In this document: positions 1-13,002 of the stretch, one piece after another
Numbering within the stretch: position 1 is the stretch's first letter
Layout of the letters: every line of letters starts with the position of its first letter
Assembly (NCBI GenBank): GCA_964017065.1
Contig: OZ024788.1
Location: 4,976,887-5,040,886, forward strand
Direction: 5' to 3'
Length of the DNA: 64,000 nucleotides
Origin: Haliclona indistincta
Lineage: Eukaryota; Porifera; Demospongiae; Haplosclerida; Chalinidae
Translations under genes and position numbers: made by a program
The notes under the pieces: model-generated
Seen by the model: only the letters and a program-made list of their open reading frames with translations
What the model was told of the DNA's origin: nothing
Databases searched by the model: none

Positions 1-1536
1 TTCTGTAAAAGCAGTACAGGTAACTATAAACTTGTAGCTATGTAAATGAACTTCAGATACAAGCTGAATAAGTCATGCATTGAAATATGCTAGAAACAAT
101 TATTATTTAGCTCAAACTATTAACTTGACTAGGCAGTGGGATACAAATCAGCATGAAATTAACTCACTTTCTTCAGCATTGTTGCATTTACGAATAACCA
201 CAGGATTGACTCCATTGAGCATCTGTCGTCCAAACTCTACATCTGATACCCAACGATATCCTTCATATGCTGGTATGTTGGCATCCAGAGGCAACTCCTT
301 TGGGGGGTCGGAGTCTTTGAGATTTTCTATCTCCAAGGTCGTTGCAATAAACTCGAAATCATGGAGATTTGCCACAGACGATTTATCAGTAAGATTCATT
401 TTGAGAACCTCCTCCAGTCGATGCAGAATTTTAACACGCTTGTTAGCAGTTCCACTTGCAACAAGTCCCTTGAAGACGTTTCCAAGGAAGTTTACCATTT
501 TTACTCGCTCAAACTGCTCATCAAGTGGCAGAAAAAGGACATTCTCGTCAATTGCAGATGGCACACCGGTGTCTGGAAACGTCTGCCATTCATATGTCAC
601 ATGGCGTTCCTTCAATTGGTCAGTTCTCTGCTCTACCAACACTGGATTGTCTTTAACTTGCTGTAGAGTTGCTGTGTTGTATAGAGTGAATTAATAATGC
701 AAAGACCATGTTATCATCGCAGAGCAAGCCGCACTCAACCGTTTTGTTGCAACAATTTGATTACAAATAGGAAAGTTCTTCGAAGTTTGAAAAGTGCCTA
801 TAGTGCATGTACGTATGGAGGCGCAATAAGCCAATCCCAATTAGAGTTCGTATGAACACATACCAAGTTGTAGTTATTCGCGCGGCGTATTTTTTTTTGA
901 CGGCAGTGTGTGCATCAACCCTCGCGAAGGCACAGCTAACTACAACACTACTAAAAGAGTATTTACCGGTTGCAGAAGTTGCAGTAACATGTTTGACTTT
1001 CTTTCCAATCCAGTGGTAGCACGGGTAGTTCTTCTTTACAGAGCTTTGGTAATTGCACACTGTAAAGAAGTCGATGTACCAATCGGGAGTCAATAGCGTA
1101 CTTGAGTAACGCAGGCCAGCTTGAACCACTTGAATCTCGCCCAAATTATCCTCACACTCGATCACAAGATCGTCGTAGGCTGACTTTTTGAAATAAGTGT
1201 GAGTAAGCAGAAACCATCCATCTTTTGCATCCACAGTGATTTCACCAGTGGTACTTTCAGAGCCTGTTAGACCTAGCACCACACTGCGCGTGTCTGCTGC
1301 AGCACCTGGTTGACTACCAGTTACGATACGCAATCCGTAGTAGAATTTCCCAGCTAAAGGAAAACAATTGTAAAAACTGTGATCAATACGACGAACATCT
1401 TACGTTTCGGACTCTCTGGTTTGAGGGTGAATAATGGCAAGCTCGGTTTCACCACATGTGTTTCACCCAGATCTGTCTCTTCTTCATACTTGCAGGTTTT
1501 GTGTTGCACCACTTTGCTCTTTACCACTTTAGGCAT
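1..1536 (-). CDS. Lipoxygenase with PLAT domain, copy 1 (5' part, cut by window edge)
   Basis: N-terminal half of an animal-type lipoxygenase, a non-haem iron enzyme that adds oxygen to polyunsaturated fatty acids. Exons read on the minus strand: 1536-1404, 1353-967, 671-168; bases 1-2 are the first two bases of exon 4. Exon sizes (133, 387 and 504 nt) equal those of the complete copy at 6902-10593, and the visible reading frame is intact. Exon 1 gives a basic leader beginning MPKVVKSKVVQ. Exon 2 encodes the PLAT/LH2 beta-sandwich (about residues 47-170), which in this family binds membranes and calcium. Exon 3 starts the catalytic domain. Intron 1 is only 50 bp; intron 2 is 295 bp against 680 bp in the other copy. 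The catalytic iron ligands lie outside the window, so activity cannot be judged. The identity as lipoxygenase is sure; the substrate is unknown. Confidence 0.93.
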
Positions 1537-1607
1537 TGCTGTATACTAGCAGAATGAATTTTCTCTCTACAGATCACAACAACTGAAGAGAGTAGGAAGT
1601 ATTGCTG

Positions 1608-1615
1608 CATTTATA
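1608..1615 (-). promoter_or_regulatory. TATA-like box of lipoxygenase copy 1
   Basis: The minus strand reads TATAAATG about 72 bp upstream of the start codon at 1536. The same position upstream of copy 2 holds TATAAATA (10665-10672), inside a stretch conserved between the two copies. A core promoter is a reasonable reading, but no transcription start is visible. Confidence 0.45.
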
Positions 1616-2148
1616 CTACTAGGAAGCCATAAAATTAATATTCCTCATACTTCAGTATAATAATTATTTTAACTTTAAGTATATATTTTTGAGGTACCTG
1701 CTAGTGTTCGCAGTGAGTCCAGTTCTCAGCTTCTCCTACTAATCTAGTATGAAGACTTAGTCATGATCACTTAACACTCAGAACCAATTCAATTGTCTCC
1801 CAGCCCCTTCCTCGACCTGTCATTTTCGTGACAAAATAATTGCCCTCACGGAATATACCTGCACATAGCTACAATATTAATACTGACACATAATTACATT
1901 TAATGACACATAAACACAAATTATAATATGGATGCATATATTTCCTTTTGCTCCAAAGTTGTGCACTTCTTGGAATTATAAAGGTCTGATGTGGTCTGTA
2001 GTTATTATAATCAGGATGTACTCCAATAATGAATCACATAGACATGTTTTCATAATGGAAGTCTTCATCCATATCTATTCTGTGTGACTTAGATTGGATA
2101 ATAGCCTTCCTAATTTCCCCGAAATTAACAGTTTGTCTTTCAAGTTTC

Positions 2149-4146
2149 TATAGTCAAGGCCCTGACTAAGGCATTTAATTTAGGAGAGGATTGCTCAACT
2201 TTTAGGGTAATTTGACCCCAAGGAATAAGAAGTGATATGTGCCAAATTGTCTATCCGCTGCGAAATACTCGAAAATGACCATGCCATTTTTATTGCCAGT
2301 GTCACTAACAATAATTGCTTTATCTTCTTAGCCATTTTATTAACATACTTTCTGGCAACTGTTCTAAGGTAATATGACCCTAAGGAATGCATTGGGATGT
2401 GTGCCAAAACCAATATTCACTGCAAAAAAATAGATACATCTTTTTCAGAAATCCGTTACATCTCTATTTTAAAGAGACAGTTTAATATTTTAAGATTCTG
2501 ATGGATTGAAAACAGTACAAGTACAGGGTATTACCCACAAAAAGACAATTGAGGAGTCACATTAATATAAACTTAGGCAGTATTTATTCAATATTACAAG
2601 AATGATTTAATATTACAAGAATGATGTACCCAAAAATTAATGATAGGGTTTTTGCAGGATTCACCTCAATTATACTAAGTCTTGCAGTATTTGCAACACT
2701 TGATTCCAGCTACCCTGCAGCATCATATCCATTCTTGTGGGCACATTTACCACATGTACAAGAATCAGGAAGGTCTTCAGGCTGGGGGTAACATTACCAA
2801 GAACTACTAAATTTTCAGTCTTGTTTTCCACAAAACTGAAACCATACGACTTAGTGTTCATATCTAAACTGGCATCTCTAAGTGGGGCTTGTATCCATAG
2901 CTGTTGTTGATAATATGCCCCATTATGCTTTCTTGATTTGGCTGACGTGTAGGGCATTTTCTCAAAGTTCATTTTGAGGGAATTGCTATTAAAAGCAGCA
3001 TGCAGGATTCAAGTCATCAAATGTTTCCAAGTCTTTTTTTTGGCGTGAGACACCTTACTACAACACTGGGGACAAGCTTGCAAGGTGTCTGTCTACCTGC
3101 ATGCACTCCATGTTCTGACTGGATTTGATACAACTATCAAGATTGCTACGAAGCATGCAGCAATGAAAGCTATACACAATAATTTAAAACACTGATACAG
3201 AACTTTAACAGAGTTGACAGAGAGTAGCTATGATACAGATGGCATAAATTTTTCTAGTAAGGTGTCTCAAGCCAACAATAGACTTGGAAAAATTTTGATG
3301 ACTTGCGGCTTGCTGCTTTTAATAGCAATTCCCTCAAAATGGACTTTGAGAAAATTCCCTGCACGTCCGCCAAAGCAAGAAAGCATATGGGGCATATTAT
3401 CAACAACAGCTATGGATACAAGCCCCACTTAAAGATGCCAGCTTATTAGAAATGAACGCTAAGTCGTTTGGTTTCACTTTTGTGAAAAACTAGACTGAAA
3501 ATAAAATAGTTTCTGGTTTTGTTATCCCCAACCTGGAAGACCGTCCTGTTCCTTGTACATGTGGTAAATGCTCCCACAAGAATAGATATACCGCTGCAGA
3601 GTAGCTGGAATCAAGTGTTGCAAATACTGCAAGTATAAAGGAGGTGAATCCTGCAAAAACTTATCATTAATTTTTGAGAACATCATTCTTGTAATAATAA
3701 ATACTGTTAAGAATCGGAATCTTAAAAATATTAAACTCTTTAAAATAGAGATGTAACGGATTTCTAAAAAAGATGTATCCATTTTTTTGCAGTGAATATT
3801 GGTTTTGGTGCACATCCCAATACATTCCTTAGGGTCATATTACCTTAGAAAAGTTGCCAGAAAGTATGTTGCTAAGAAGATAAAGCAAATATTGTTAGTG
3901 TCACTGGCGATAAAAGGGGCGTGGTAATTTTTGAGTATTTTGCAGCAGATTGACAATTTGGCACATATCACATCTTATACTTTGGGGTCAAATTACCCTA
4001 AAACAGTTGATTAATCCTCTCCTTAATTAAATCATACAAATCTTAGTCAAATCTTAATCATACAAATTAGAACTAGTAGTAGAGGCCCTGACTAAGATTT
4101 GTATGATTTAAGAGAATTTGACATTCTGGATTGTGTAGAAATTTTT
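2149..4146. mobile_element. Foldback element (about 2 kb) inserted upstream of lipoxygenase copy 1
   Basis: The borders are set by comparing the duplicated lipoxygenase upstream regions: sequence continuous at 11755-11855 is split here. The two halves (about 2150-3000 and 3020-4110) are diverged inverted copies of each other, with GGCCCTGACTAAG near both ends. Each arm carries the same broken reading frame, best seen at 2670-2972 (minus) and 3348-3660 (plus), including a CxCGxC motif followed after a frameshift by a CCxxC motif. This looks like the remains of a transposon-borne zinc-binding protein; the family was not identified. A 66-bp palindrome sits at about 4108-4173. Confidence 0.7.
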
Positions 4147-4214
4147 CTACAGGATCCAGAATGTCAAATTCTCTGGAACTACAAAGTTGAACACTGTCAC
4201 TTCGGAATACCTAT

Positions 4215-5788
4215 TAGGGAGGCACTACCGTGCCTCCCTATGTATGGTTGAACGAGAAAACAAAATGGAGGCTACATACAATGTATTAGCGTTCAAACGC
4301 TGATATTTCGTCTGGTGAAGACTTTTATACGTCCAAAGACACTTGGATATGCTCTCTGGCGTTGCCCCATCTTACAGTGGCAAGGAGATGTGCTCGAAAT
4401 TGTTACTAAAGTGACGAACCTGGAAACGGTGAAAATCGAGTTTCGTCATCATCCTTCTTCTTCAGCGCGCCTAGCGCCTTTACGTGAGCAGTGCCGAGAC
4501 CAAAATACTCACGAACAGTCATGAAATTCTCTTGGCAGGTGCCTTTTGAACTTTGTTTTTAGCGAAACGGCGATATAAATTCCGCGATTTCTCGATCGTG
4601 ATCCATTGTCAGCGAAGTGTTAGACGCCATTATTGTGATTGCGCTTAAGCTGTGGTTAGCGCCGCTATAGCGCACGTGACCAAGCACTAGCTTGAACATC
4701 GCCGCCGCGCAGTATAGATTACATAGAACACAATTTTTCTGGAGTATTCGAAGAACGGTAAGCTGGAGTAGGATCACCATTCTGCACTTGCCAAATAATC
4801 AAAAAAATTAAAAAGATTTCTATCAAAATCAAAAGGATGTAGTGATGAAGAAATCTACCTCTGGTTCACAATGTAAACCAACAAGGAACAAGCAGAATGG
4901 TAACACGATTGACTTGCTAACAGACCATAGATCCCTACATCAGTGGCTGCTGTGGCCAGACTATAGCTAGTTAAGCTATTTACTGTTGACTGACACTTTG
5001 AATAGAATTCAGCTTGTGACAAATATTGATCTTATGTACAGCCACCCAGGCTGATGTAGAGATCTATGGTCTGTTAGCAAGTCAATCGTGTTACCATTCT
5101 ATGCTTGTTCCTTGTTGGTTTACATTGTGAACCAGTGGTAGATTTCTTCATCACCACATCCTTTTGATTTCGATAGAAATATTTTTAATTTCTTGTTTGT
5201 GTCCTTTTTCTTTTTAGTGAAGTGCAGTTCAATATCATTCATGTACGGAAAAGTCTTTGTTTCCACCATTAGTTAAGTATTCCTGTTGTTGATGGTTTTT
5301 CTTAAACTTGTAGCTAAAATTGTTAAGCTGTAAGTATCAGGTCTGCCTAGTCGCCTACGCATGCATGCATGCAGGGCATACGAGCCCCGCCCACACTTGT
5401 TTGTAGACCTATACGGCGGTTATAATTATCTGGCAAGTGCAGAATGGCGATCCTACACGAGCTTACCGTTCTTCGAAGACTCCAGACAAATGCCGGGTGT
5501 GTGTTCTCCGTGATAGTGATCCACACGGCGCAGCGATACTTTAGATGCTTGGTCACGTGCGCTACCTTTTTTTCAGTATTTACTGTGATAGAGACCCATT
5601 GCTTGGTCACGTGCGTATTGCGCAATCACAATAATGGCGTCTGACACTAAGCTGACAATGGATCACGATCGAGAAATCGCGGAACTTAGGTCGCCGTTAC
5701 GCTAAAAACAAAGCTCAAAAGGCACCTGCCAGGAGAATTTCACGACTGTTCGTGGATGTTTTGGTGTCGGCACTGCTCGCGTAAAGGC

Positions 5789-5823
<35 letters not shown>

Positions 5824-5898
5824 AGGAAGGAAGGAAGGAAGGAAGAAAGGAGGAAGGGAGGGAGGGAGGGAGGGAGGGAGGGAGGGAGGGAGGGAGGA

Positions 5899-5954
<56 letters not shown>

Positions 5955-6720
5955 AGAAAGAAAGAAGAAAACGAAGATGACGAAACTCGATTTTCATCGT
6001 TTCCAGGTTCGTCACTTTAGTAACAATTTCGAGCAATCTCCTTGCTACTGTAAGATGGGGCAACGCCAGAGAGCAGATCTAAGTGTCTAAATACGTATAA
6101 AATTCAACACCAGGCGAAATATCAGCGTTTGAATGCTAATACATTGTATGTAGCCGCCATCTTGTTTTCTCGTTCATCAATACATAAGGAGTCACTACCG
6201 TGCCTCCCTAATAACCGCCGTACAACAAGTGTAGGCGGGGCTCGTATGCACGTAGGCGAGCTGATAATTATGTACAGTTTACATGTAACAATTATTTTTA
6301 GCTACAAGCTTAAAATTGTTAATAAGAAAGAAAAGCCGTCAACAACAGGAAAACTAAACCAATGTTGGAAACAAAGACGGCTCAGTACGTGCATGATATT
6401 GAACTGCACTTCACTGAAAACGAAAAAGGACACAAACAAGAAACTTAAAAAGATATTGAAATCAAAAGGATGTAGGGTTGTGAAATCTCCCACTGGTCCA
6501 CAATGTAAACTAACGAGAAACGAGCATGGAATGGTAGCGCGATTGACTTGCTAACAGACCATAGTTCCCTACATCAGTGGCTGTACATAAGATCAATATT
6601 TTGTCACAAGCTGAATGCGCATCAGGTGTCAATCAACAGCAACTAGCTGAACTAGCTATAGTCAGCCAAAGCAGCCACTGATGTAGGGATCTATGGTATG
6701 TAGGGATCTTTAATTACATA
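4215..6720. mobile_element. Long foldback repeat family R1, copy a (compound)
   Basis: Bounded at 4215 and 6210 by inverted ends that contain CACTACCGTGCCTCCCTA, followed by a further half copy (6211-6720). The arms are long inverted repeats around a centre near 4990. Shared landmarks are GACTTGCTAACAGACCATAG, CCCTACATCAGTGGCTG and a stretch with GTATGTAGCCGCCATCTTG. Related copies lie at 51668-52977 and 55083-56300. No intact protein is encoded. The ORFs inside are low-complexity or short. Confidence 0.75.
5790..5970 (+). repeat. Purine microsatellite (GAAA)n/(GGGA)n
   Basis: About 180 bp of AAAG, AAGG and GGGA tetranucleotides expanded inside one arm of the R1 element. The other R1 copy at 52720-52745 has only a few AAAG units at the matching place, so the expansion happened after insertion. 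Confidence 0.9.
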
Positions 6721-6901
6721 GATTTCAGCTATTCTTGTCCGTACATACTTGCACATTCAACAGTCTTGGTCCATTAATCATCAAAGGTTTACCACTTAGC
6801 CAATTACAAAATATTATTATTATAGCTACAAAACTGCACTAATGAAACAGTTCAACAACTAAGTAAAATCATAAGAAATTGTTTGATCAGGTTTGTAATG
6901 T

Positions 6902-9900
6902 TCAAATAGTTATACTATTTGGAATGCGTGAAGGGCAAAGATAGTAATACTCCACATCAAGCATCTTGTTGCGAACTCTAATTTCTTGATCAAGATCCTT
7001 AACCCTCTTCACGAACTTTTTCACAGCTTCAGTAGCTTCATCTTCAGAGTACCAAGCTTCAGGGTAGCCTCCCAAAAATATCTATGTAAACAGAATGAAC
7101 AACTTACATTTATATCGCCGCATAGAATTTATGAGGCTTTTATATTTTAATGTCAACGTACCTCATCTGGACTGTACTGTGCCAGAGAAAATGTAATTGA
7201 TGAAGCTTGAGCAGCAGTAGGTATATCAGGAAGATACTCCATCAGATCACGATACATGATGTTGGATCGCTTTGGTGGAGGCTTTCTCATGCCAATAGGA
7301 GCATTGGGAGTGTATCCATATGTATCAAACTGGCCGAAATTGACAGCAGCATGTTGAGCTGAGCCTGTGAACATTATCAATGTGCAGTACTCCACGAGAT
7401 CTGATATTGTTTCGATCTTATCTGGAAATCCGTGTCCTTGGGGAGCTCCTAGGAATCCTGGAAAGGCAACTGTGTGTACTTCCATTACCCATTCTTTTAG
7501 CTCTGAGTCATTCTTGACATCTTCGTCACTTTTATAGAACATGGAAATGATCTCTTGAACATAGGCTTCTATGGCATCCCATACTTTGATACCATCGTCA
7601 CGATAGTAGTATCCTGGTAGCTCATCAGGATTGTCTACACCTCGCTCCTTCAGATTCCATTTGATGTTTGTCCACTGGACACGATGAATTTCAGATGCTC
7701 TTTTGAACAGCTCAATCAACCCATCATTTCCAATTGCGAAATTTCGAGCTATTATTCCATCTTTGTTGATAAGTGCAGCTCGTGCAGCAGCATTGATGGC
7801 CATTGTGTATCGGAAGTGTGGCTGCAGCAACTTGTACACAGGATGTGCATCAGGTATATTCCTCATTGTAGCCACTCCATAAGCTTCCATTGATGCATGA
7901 CAGGAGATATAGTGGGTCAGTATTTGATGAACCTATAGTAGACATTATGTTATTAAGTATAAAGCTTGCTCCAAAAGCTTTCTAACATTGAGGCATGCAG
8001 CCATAGAAGCTACAGTCAAGCATATTGCCTTTTAATAACCATAAAATAACATGGCTACATATATAATTAATTTTAGCTGTATTAATGCTAGGAATATCAT
8101 CAATTGCGAGTTGCAGTAGGCATGCACACAAAATTTAGGATTCAAAATGCACATTGCAACATTATGTTCTAGGATGTAAGCTAGATATTTTGGCAGCATG
8201 TATGCTAGATATTCATAACTAGAATTATCTTATTATGCCTGCATGCAATGAATATACCTGTGCATCAGCTGTTCTGTAGAAGATCTTAGCCAGTAGCCAC
8301 TCGAACCAACTATCAGAAGGTAGAAATATAGGATTGTTTGCCCCAGGATCTCTCATCAGTTGTATGGCAATAGGCACTAGCTTGTTAGAGCCATTCACAT
8401 ACAGTAGACACAGAGGTGCTGGACAATAGTAGCCTTCACGTGTGGGTATTTCGTGCAATATCTGACTGAGGTCATTAATGTAGATATGGCCAGCCTATGA
8501 TACAAAGGCCATGTATGGATCAATTTCTTTGGCTTAATTATACAAGCTTACCGCCATTTCCTCCTCAAGTGTTTTACCACGGTTCAATAGATGCTTAACC
8601 AATTCATTGGTAACTGGAAAATTCTCCGGCATCTTATATTCTGTAAAAGCAGTACAGGTAGCTAATAGCTAAATAAACTTGTAGCTATGTAAATAATTTT
8701 TTTGCTGAGTACAGGCTGAATTAAGTCATGCATTGAAATAAAAATTATGCTTGAAACAATAATTATTTTGCTCAAAGTATTAACTTGACTTGGCAGTAGG
8801 ATAAAATTAAATTAATCTACATGAAATTAACTCACTTTCTTCAGCATTGTTGCATTTACGAATAACCACAGGATTGACACCGTTGAGCATCTGTCGTCCA
8901 AACTCTACATCTGATACCCAGCGATATCCTTCATATGCTGGTATGTTGGCATCTAGAGGCAACTCCTTTGGGGGGTCGGAATCTTTGAGATTTTCTGTCT
9001 CCAAGGTCGTTGCAATGAACTCGAAATCATGAAGATTCGCCACAGACGATTTATCAGTAAGATTCATTTTGAGAACCTCCTCCAGTCGATGCAGAATGTC
9101 AACACGCTTGTTAGCAGTTCCACTTGCAACAAGTCCCTTGAAGACGTTTCCAAGGAAGTTTACCATTTTTACTCGCTCAAACTGCTCATCAAGTGGCAGA
9201 AAAAGGACATTCTCGTCAATTGCAGATGGCACACCGGTGTCTGGAAACGTCTGCCATTCATATGTCGCATGGCGTTCCTTCAATTGGTCGGTTCTCTGCT
9301 CTACCAACACTGGATTGTCTCTTACTTGCTGTAGAGTTGCTGTGTTGTATAGAGTGAGTTAATAATGCAAGGACCATGTTATCATTGGATTGGAGTGCAA
9401 GCTGCACTGAACCGTTTTGTTGCAACTGTTTAATTACAAGTGTTCAATAGAACACTTATCCTATGCGCTATGCACTGAAATGTGCAGAAATACTACCCCT
9501 AGTGACTTCGGTGTGAACTATTACAATTATTAGAGTTGAGTGACACATACCAGCACGCGTTTAATCGAACGTGTTCGCTCGGTCTCACAATTGTGGCACA
9601 CCGACATACCGGAGCGTTCTAATCGGCGATGTTGCTAATACGAATACATAGCACGCGACAGGATACCTTATCGACTTCTTAGGTGTCTTTCAAAGAATAA
9701 ATATTCAACAACCAAGCTGTTTACAGCTATTTCATGACAATCTTCGAGCAGTAAGGCAGCAACCAAACCCGCCTCCGGCGCCTACGCACCCTGAAAATAG
9801 AAAGTGCAGTTCCTGCGAAGTTTGGAAAGTGCCTATAGTGCATGTATGCATGGAGGCGCAATTAAAACTGTCCCGATTAGAGCCGGTTCGTATGAACACA

Positions 9901-10593
9901 TCATAATTATACCAGTTTGTACTTATTCGCGCGGCGTAGTTTTTGCGGAAACGGCCGATGCGCATGGCCGCCGCGATGCGCAGGCACAGCAAGCTACAAC
10001 ACTACTAAAGAATATTTACCGGTTGCAGAAGTTGCAGTAACATCTTTGACTTTCTTTCCGATCCAGTGGTAGCACGGGTAGTTCTTCTTTACAGAGCTTT
10101 GGTAATTGCACACGGTAAAGAAGTCGATGTACCAATCGGGTGTCAATAGCGTACTCGAGTAGCGCAGGCCAGCTTGAACCACTTGAATCTCACCCAAATT
10201 ATCCTCACACTCAATCACAAGATCGTCGTAGGCCGATTTTTTGAAATAGGTGTGAGTAAGCAGAAACCATCCATCTTTTGCATCCACAGTGATTTCACCA
10301 GTGGTACCTTCAGAGCCTGTTAGACCTATCACCACACTGCGCGTGTTTGCTGCAGCACCTGGTTGACTACCAGTTACAATACGCAATCCGTAGTAGGATT
10401 TACCAGCTAAAAGAAAACAATTAAAATTGTAATCTGTGATCAATACAACGAACATCTTACGTTTTGGACTTTCTGGTTTGAGGGTGAATAATGGCAAGCT
10501 CGGTTTCACCACATGTGTTTCACCCAGATCAGTCTCTTCTTCATAGTTGCAGGTTTTGTGTTGCACCACTTTGCTCTTTACCACTTTAGGCAT
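6902..10593 (-). CDS. Lipoxygenase with PLAT domain, copy 2 (complete, 766 residues)
   Basis: Complete animal-type lipoxygenase. Exons on the minus strand: 10593-10461, 10406-10020, 9339-8836, 8640-8552, 8494-8258, 7932-7162, 7081-6902. All phases agree, giving 766 residues. PLAT domain is about residues 47-170; catalytic domain follows. The classic histidine spacing H-x4-H-x4-H-x17-H-x8-H is perfect (H452, H457, H462, H480, H489). The second signature is SAQHAAVNFGQ (H644, N648), and the chain ends in isoleucine (IPNSITI). The expected iron ligands H457, H462, H644, N648 and I766 are thus all present. By alignment to 5-lipoxygenase from memory, Ala500 falls at the Coffa-Brash stereo-control site, where alanine usually predicts S products. 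No signal peptide or membrane span. Tandem to copy 1. Introns range from 54 to 680 bp. Likely makes lipid hydroperoxides; the substrate is unknown. Confidence 0.96.
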
Positions 10594-10664
10594 TGCTGTA
10601 TACTAGCAGAATGAATTTTCTCTCTACAGATAACAACAACTGAAGAGAGTAGGAAGTATTGCTG

Positions 10665-10672
10665 TATTTATA
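10665..10672 (-). promoter_or_regulatory. TATA-like box of lipoxygenase copy 2
   Basis: TATAAATA on the minus strand, about 72 bp upstream of the start codon at 10593, conserved in position with copy 1. The promoter region beyond it is interrupted by the element at 10712-11079. Confidence 0.5.
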
Positions 10673-10711
10673 CTACTAGGAAGCCATAAAATTAATGTTA
10701 TCATACTTCAG

Positions 10712-11079
10712 TTTAGACCACAGCTAAGCCATGTTGACCAATCAGGTTGCGTAGCTGCGGGTCTATAAATCTCATAATGGAATCCCGCCTCTGCCGCGAC
10801 CTCATAATGGAATCCCACCACACGGCGCAGATTACGGTTCTGTGAGCGGAGTTCTACTGAATAATTTTTACAACGCTCGCGTGTCCTTGCTCGTCGTTCG
10901 CGTCGTTTCTGTTTGCTGTTGCTATATGGTCTAAATCAGTTAGACAGTGCATCCAATCGGATCTACGCGATGTAGAAGCCCTCGCGCCGTTACCATAGCG
11001 CCCTCGCTACGCTTGGACGCTATATAGCAACGGCTCTCGGGCTTCTAAATCGCGTAGATCCTCGGATGCACTGTCTAAC
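10712..11079. mobile_element. Two adjoining palindromic MITEs in the lipoxygenase copy 2 upstream region
   Basis: Segment 10712-10935 has inverted ends TTTAGACCA..TGGTCTAAA. Segment 10939-11079 is a hairpin with ends GTTAGACAGTGCAT..ATGCACTGTCTAAC. Both are absent from the matching upstream region of copy 1, which is continuous there, so they inserted after the gene duplication. The same pair, in the opposite orientation and fused the same way, is found at 34367-34722. Confidence 0.8.
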
Positions 11080-11430
11080 TATTATTATAAGTAAAAATTA
11101 ATAATTATTTTACCCGTAAGTTTGCAAAAGTATGTAAATTCGTTGGACACTATAATATGGGTGTTCGGGTATAAATTTTTGTGGTGCCTGCTAGTGTTCG
11201 CAGTAAGTCCAGTTCTCAGCTTCTCCTTAAAATCTATTATGACTTAGTCACTTACCACTCAGTGTCCAAGTCAATTGTCTCCCATCCCCTTCCTCGACCT
11301 GTCATATTTGTGACAAAATAATTACCCTCACAGAATATACCTGCACATAGCTACATGATTGAACAAAGAGGTGCATATGTATACGAATCGAATGCTTACT
11401 AATTAGGTTACTGTAAAACTGACACATAAT

Positions 11431-11511
11431 TACATTTACTATACTATGGCATTTACTATACTATTACTATACAGTGGCATTTACTATACTATGGCATTTA
11501 CTATACTATGG
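11431..11511 (+). repeat. Short imperfect tandem repeat
   Basis: Four imperfect copies of a unit containing ATTTACTATACTATGGC. It lies in the lipoxygenase upstream duplication but is not expanded in copy 1, so it is a local expansion. Confidence 0.7.
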
Positions 11512-11855
11512 CTGCATTTATTTCCTGCTGTTCCAAAGTTGTGCACTTCTTGGAATGATAAAGGTCTGATGTGGGCTGTAGATATAATCAGGATGTAACC
11601 ATTAATGAATCACATCGACATGTTTTGATAGTGGAAGTCATGATCCACATCTATTCTGTGTGACTTTTATCGGTGAGCATATCAGATCGTGATTTATAAT
11701 ATGATAAGAGTGATCTGACCACAGTTTAACCTTTTTTAATTTCCCCAAATTATCAGTTTGTCTTTCAAGTTTTTATTTTCTACAGGATCCAACTGAATTT
11801 CAAAATTTCTAGAACTACAAAGTTAAACACTCTCACTACGGAATACCTATGCACT

Positions 11856-12642
11856 GCGACTTAGTGGTGGTTAATGCCTGATAAAACAAACCTGATGGTC
11901 ACATGATCAAGTAACTGTGTATAAAATATAATTAGTCACATGGCTCTACAGCATGCTATTTTAAATTATTCAACTCTAAACTGCGCATACATGTAATAGC
12001 TGATGAGTGCACATGCTCGATCTGCATGTTTTTACAATTGTAATAGACTGTTATCACTGGTCGCATGCATTGCCCTATAGTCTACTGATAAACAACCATT
12101 CTACAGAGCTAGATATGCAACATGATCCAATTACAAGGCTTTGTAAATTAGACAGTGTCTGGACTGTAGTTATTCCAAATCCTTTTTAGAGAGTATTGAA
12201 TTAATTATTCTCACAAAAATTTGTTTTTATGCACCGTTTTTATGCATACTTTTGCAAAACTCTGTCTTATGCGTGTAACTTATCATACCAGCCCTGGAGC
12301 TAATAAAATGGTTTGTACCATAGGAAGCCTTATTTTCAAAGGCACCGCCAGTGGTGTATTTCAGATATACCATGGAAAGTCACATGATTTCCTGTGGAAT
12401 AACCACGGTTTATCATGTGATTTCCTGTGGTATATCTTGATATTCCACGGGAAGTCACATGACTCCCACTGGGCAAAAAAGATCATAGAAATGATCTACC
12501 TTCCAGAGAGAAAAAAAGGAAGGGGTGAGAGTTGCGAGTCAACCTCACCAGTAAACTATAAAGAGTGCGCAAGTCGCCCTTATTTATCCTATAGAAACCT
12601 ACAGACATCAGTGGGCCCTGTGGTTGCCATGGTACAAGTCAG
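11856..12642. other. Intergenic, no gene recognised
   Basis: No coding exon was found. At about 12358-12470 there are several inverted and direct copies of a phrase like AAGTCACATGATTTCCTGTGG, probably a decayed small element. Confidence 0.5.
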
Positions 12643-12772
12643 TTATACCATGCCTACTTGTGGTGTATCATGAATACACTCAGCAATAACAATTAATCCC
12701 TCGGGCTACGCCCTCGGGATTAATAGTTATTGCTTCGTGTATTCGTGATACACCACGGGTAGGCATGGTATA
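12643..12772. repeat. 130-bp palindrome
   Basis: Inverted repeat with ends TTATACCATGCCTAC..GTAGGCATGGTATAA, centred near 12707 on TCGGGCTACGCCCTCGG. The arms are nearly perfect. It is probably a small foldback element; no target duplication was identified. Confidence 0.75.
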
Positions 12773-13002
12773 ACGTATACATAACAGCTAGTGAGATGCT
12801 TGCTTGATAATATTGATTTCCATTATAAGCATTATTATGGCTTACCACCACTTGTACCAAACATTCACTTCCTGTCATTTTAAGCATTCTGATGTTTTCT
12901 CCCACTCACTCCACTTTCACCTCTGTCCAAACATTAATGATCTATTTGAAGCTTTTATGATGAAAAATACGATGTGTCAATAATTTTCGTAGACTTAAAA
13001 GT

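Noticed and set aside
5756..5980. Long open frames on both strands
   Set aside because: They consist only of the AAAG/GGGA microsatellite and give low-complexity K/E/R/G or S/L/F/P strings.
7684..7893. Plus-strand ORF within lipoxygenase exon 6
   Set aside because: A shadow frame of the catalytic exon on the opposite strand.
12221..12673. 150-codon plus-strand ORF
   Set aside because: No recognisable domain, overlaps decayed inverted repeats and the start of a palindrome, no splice or paralogue support.
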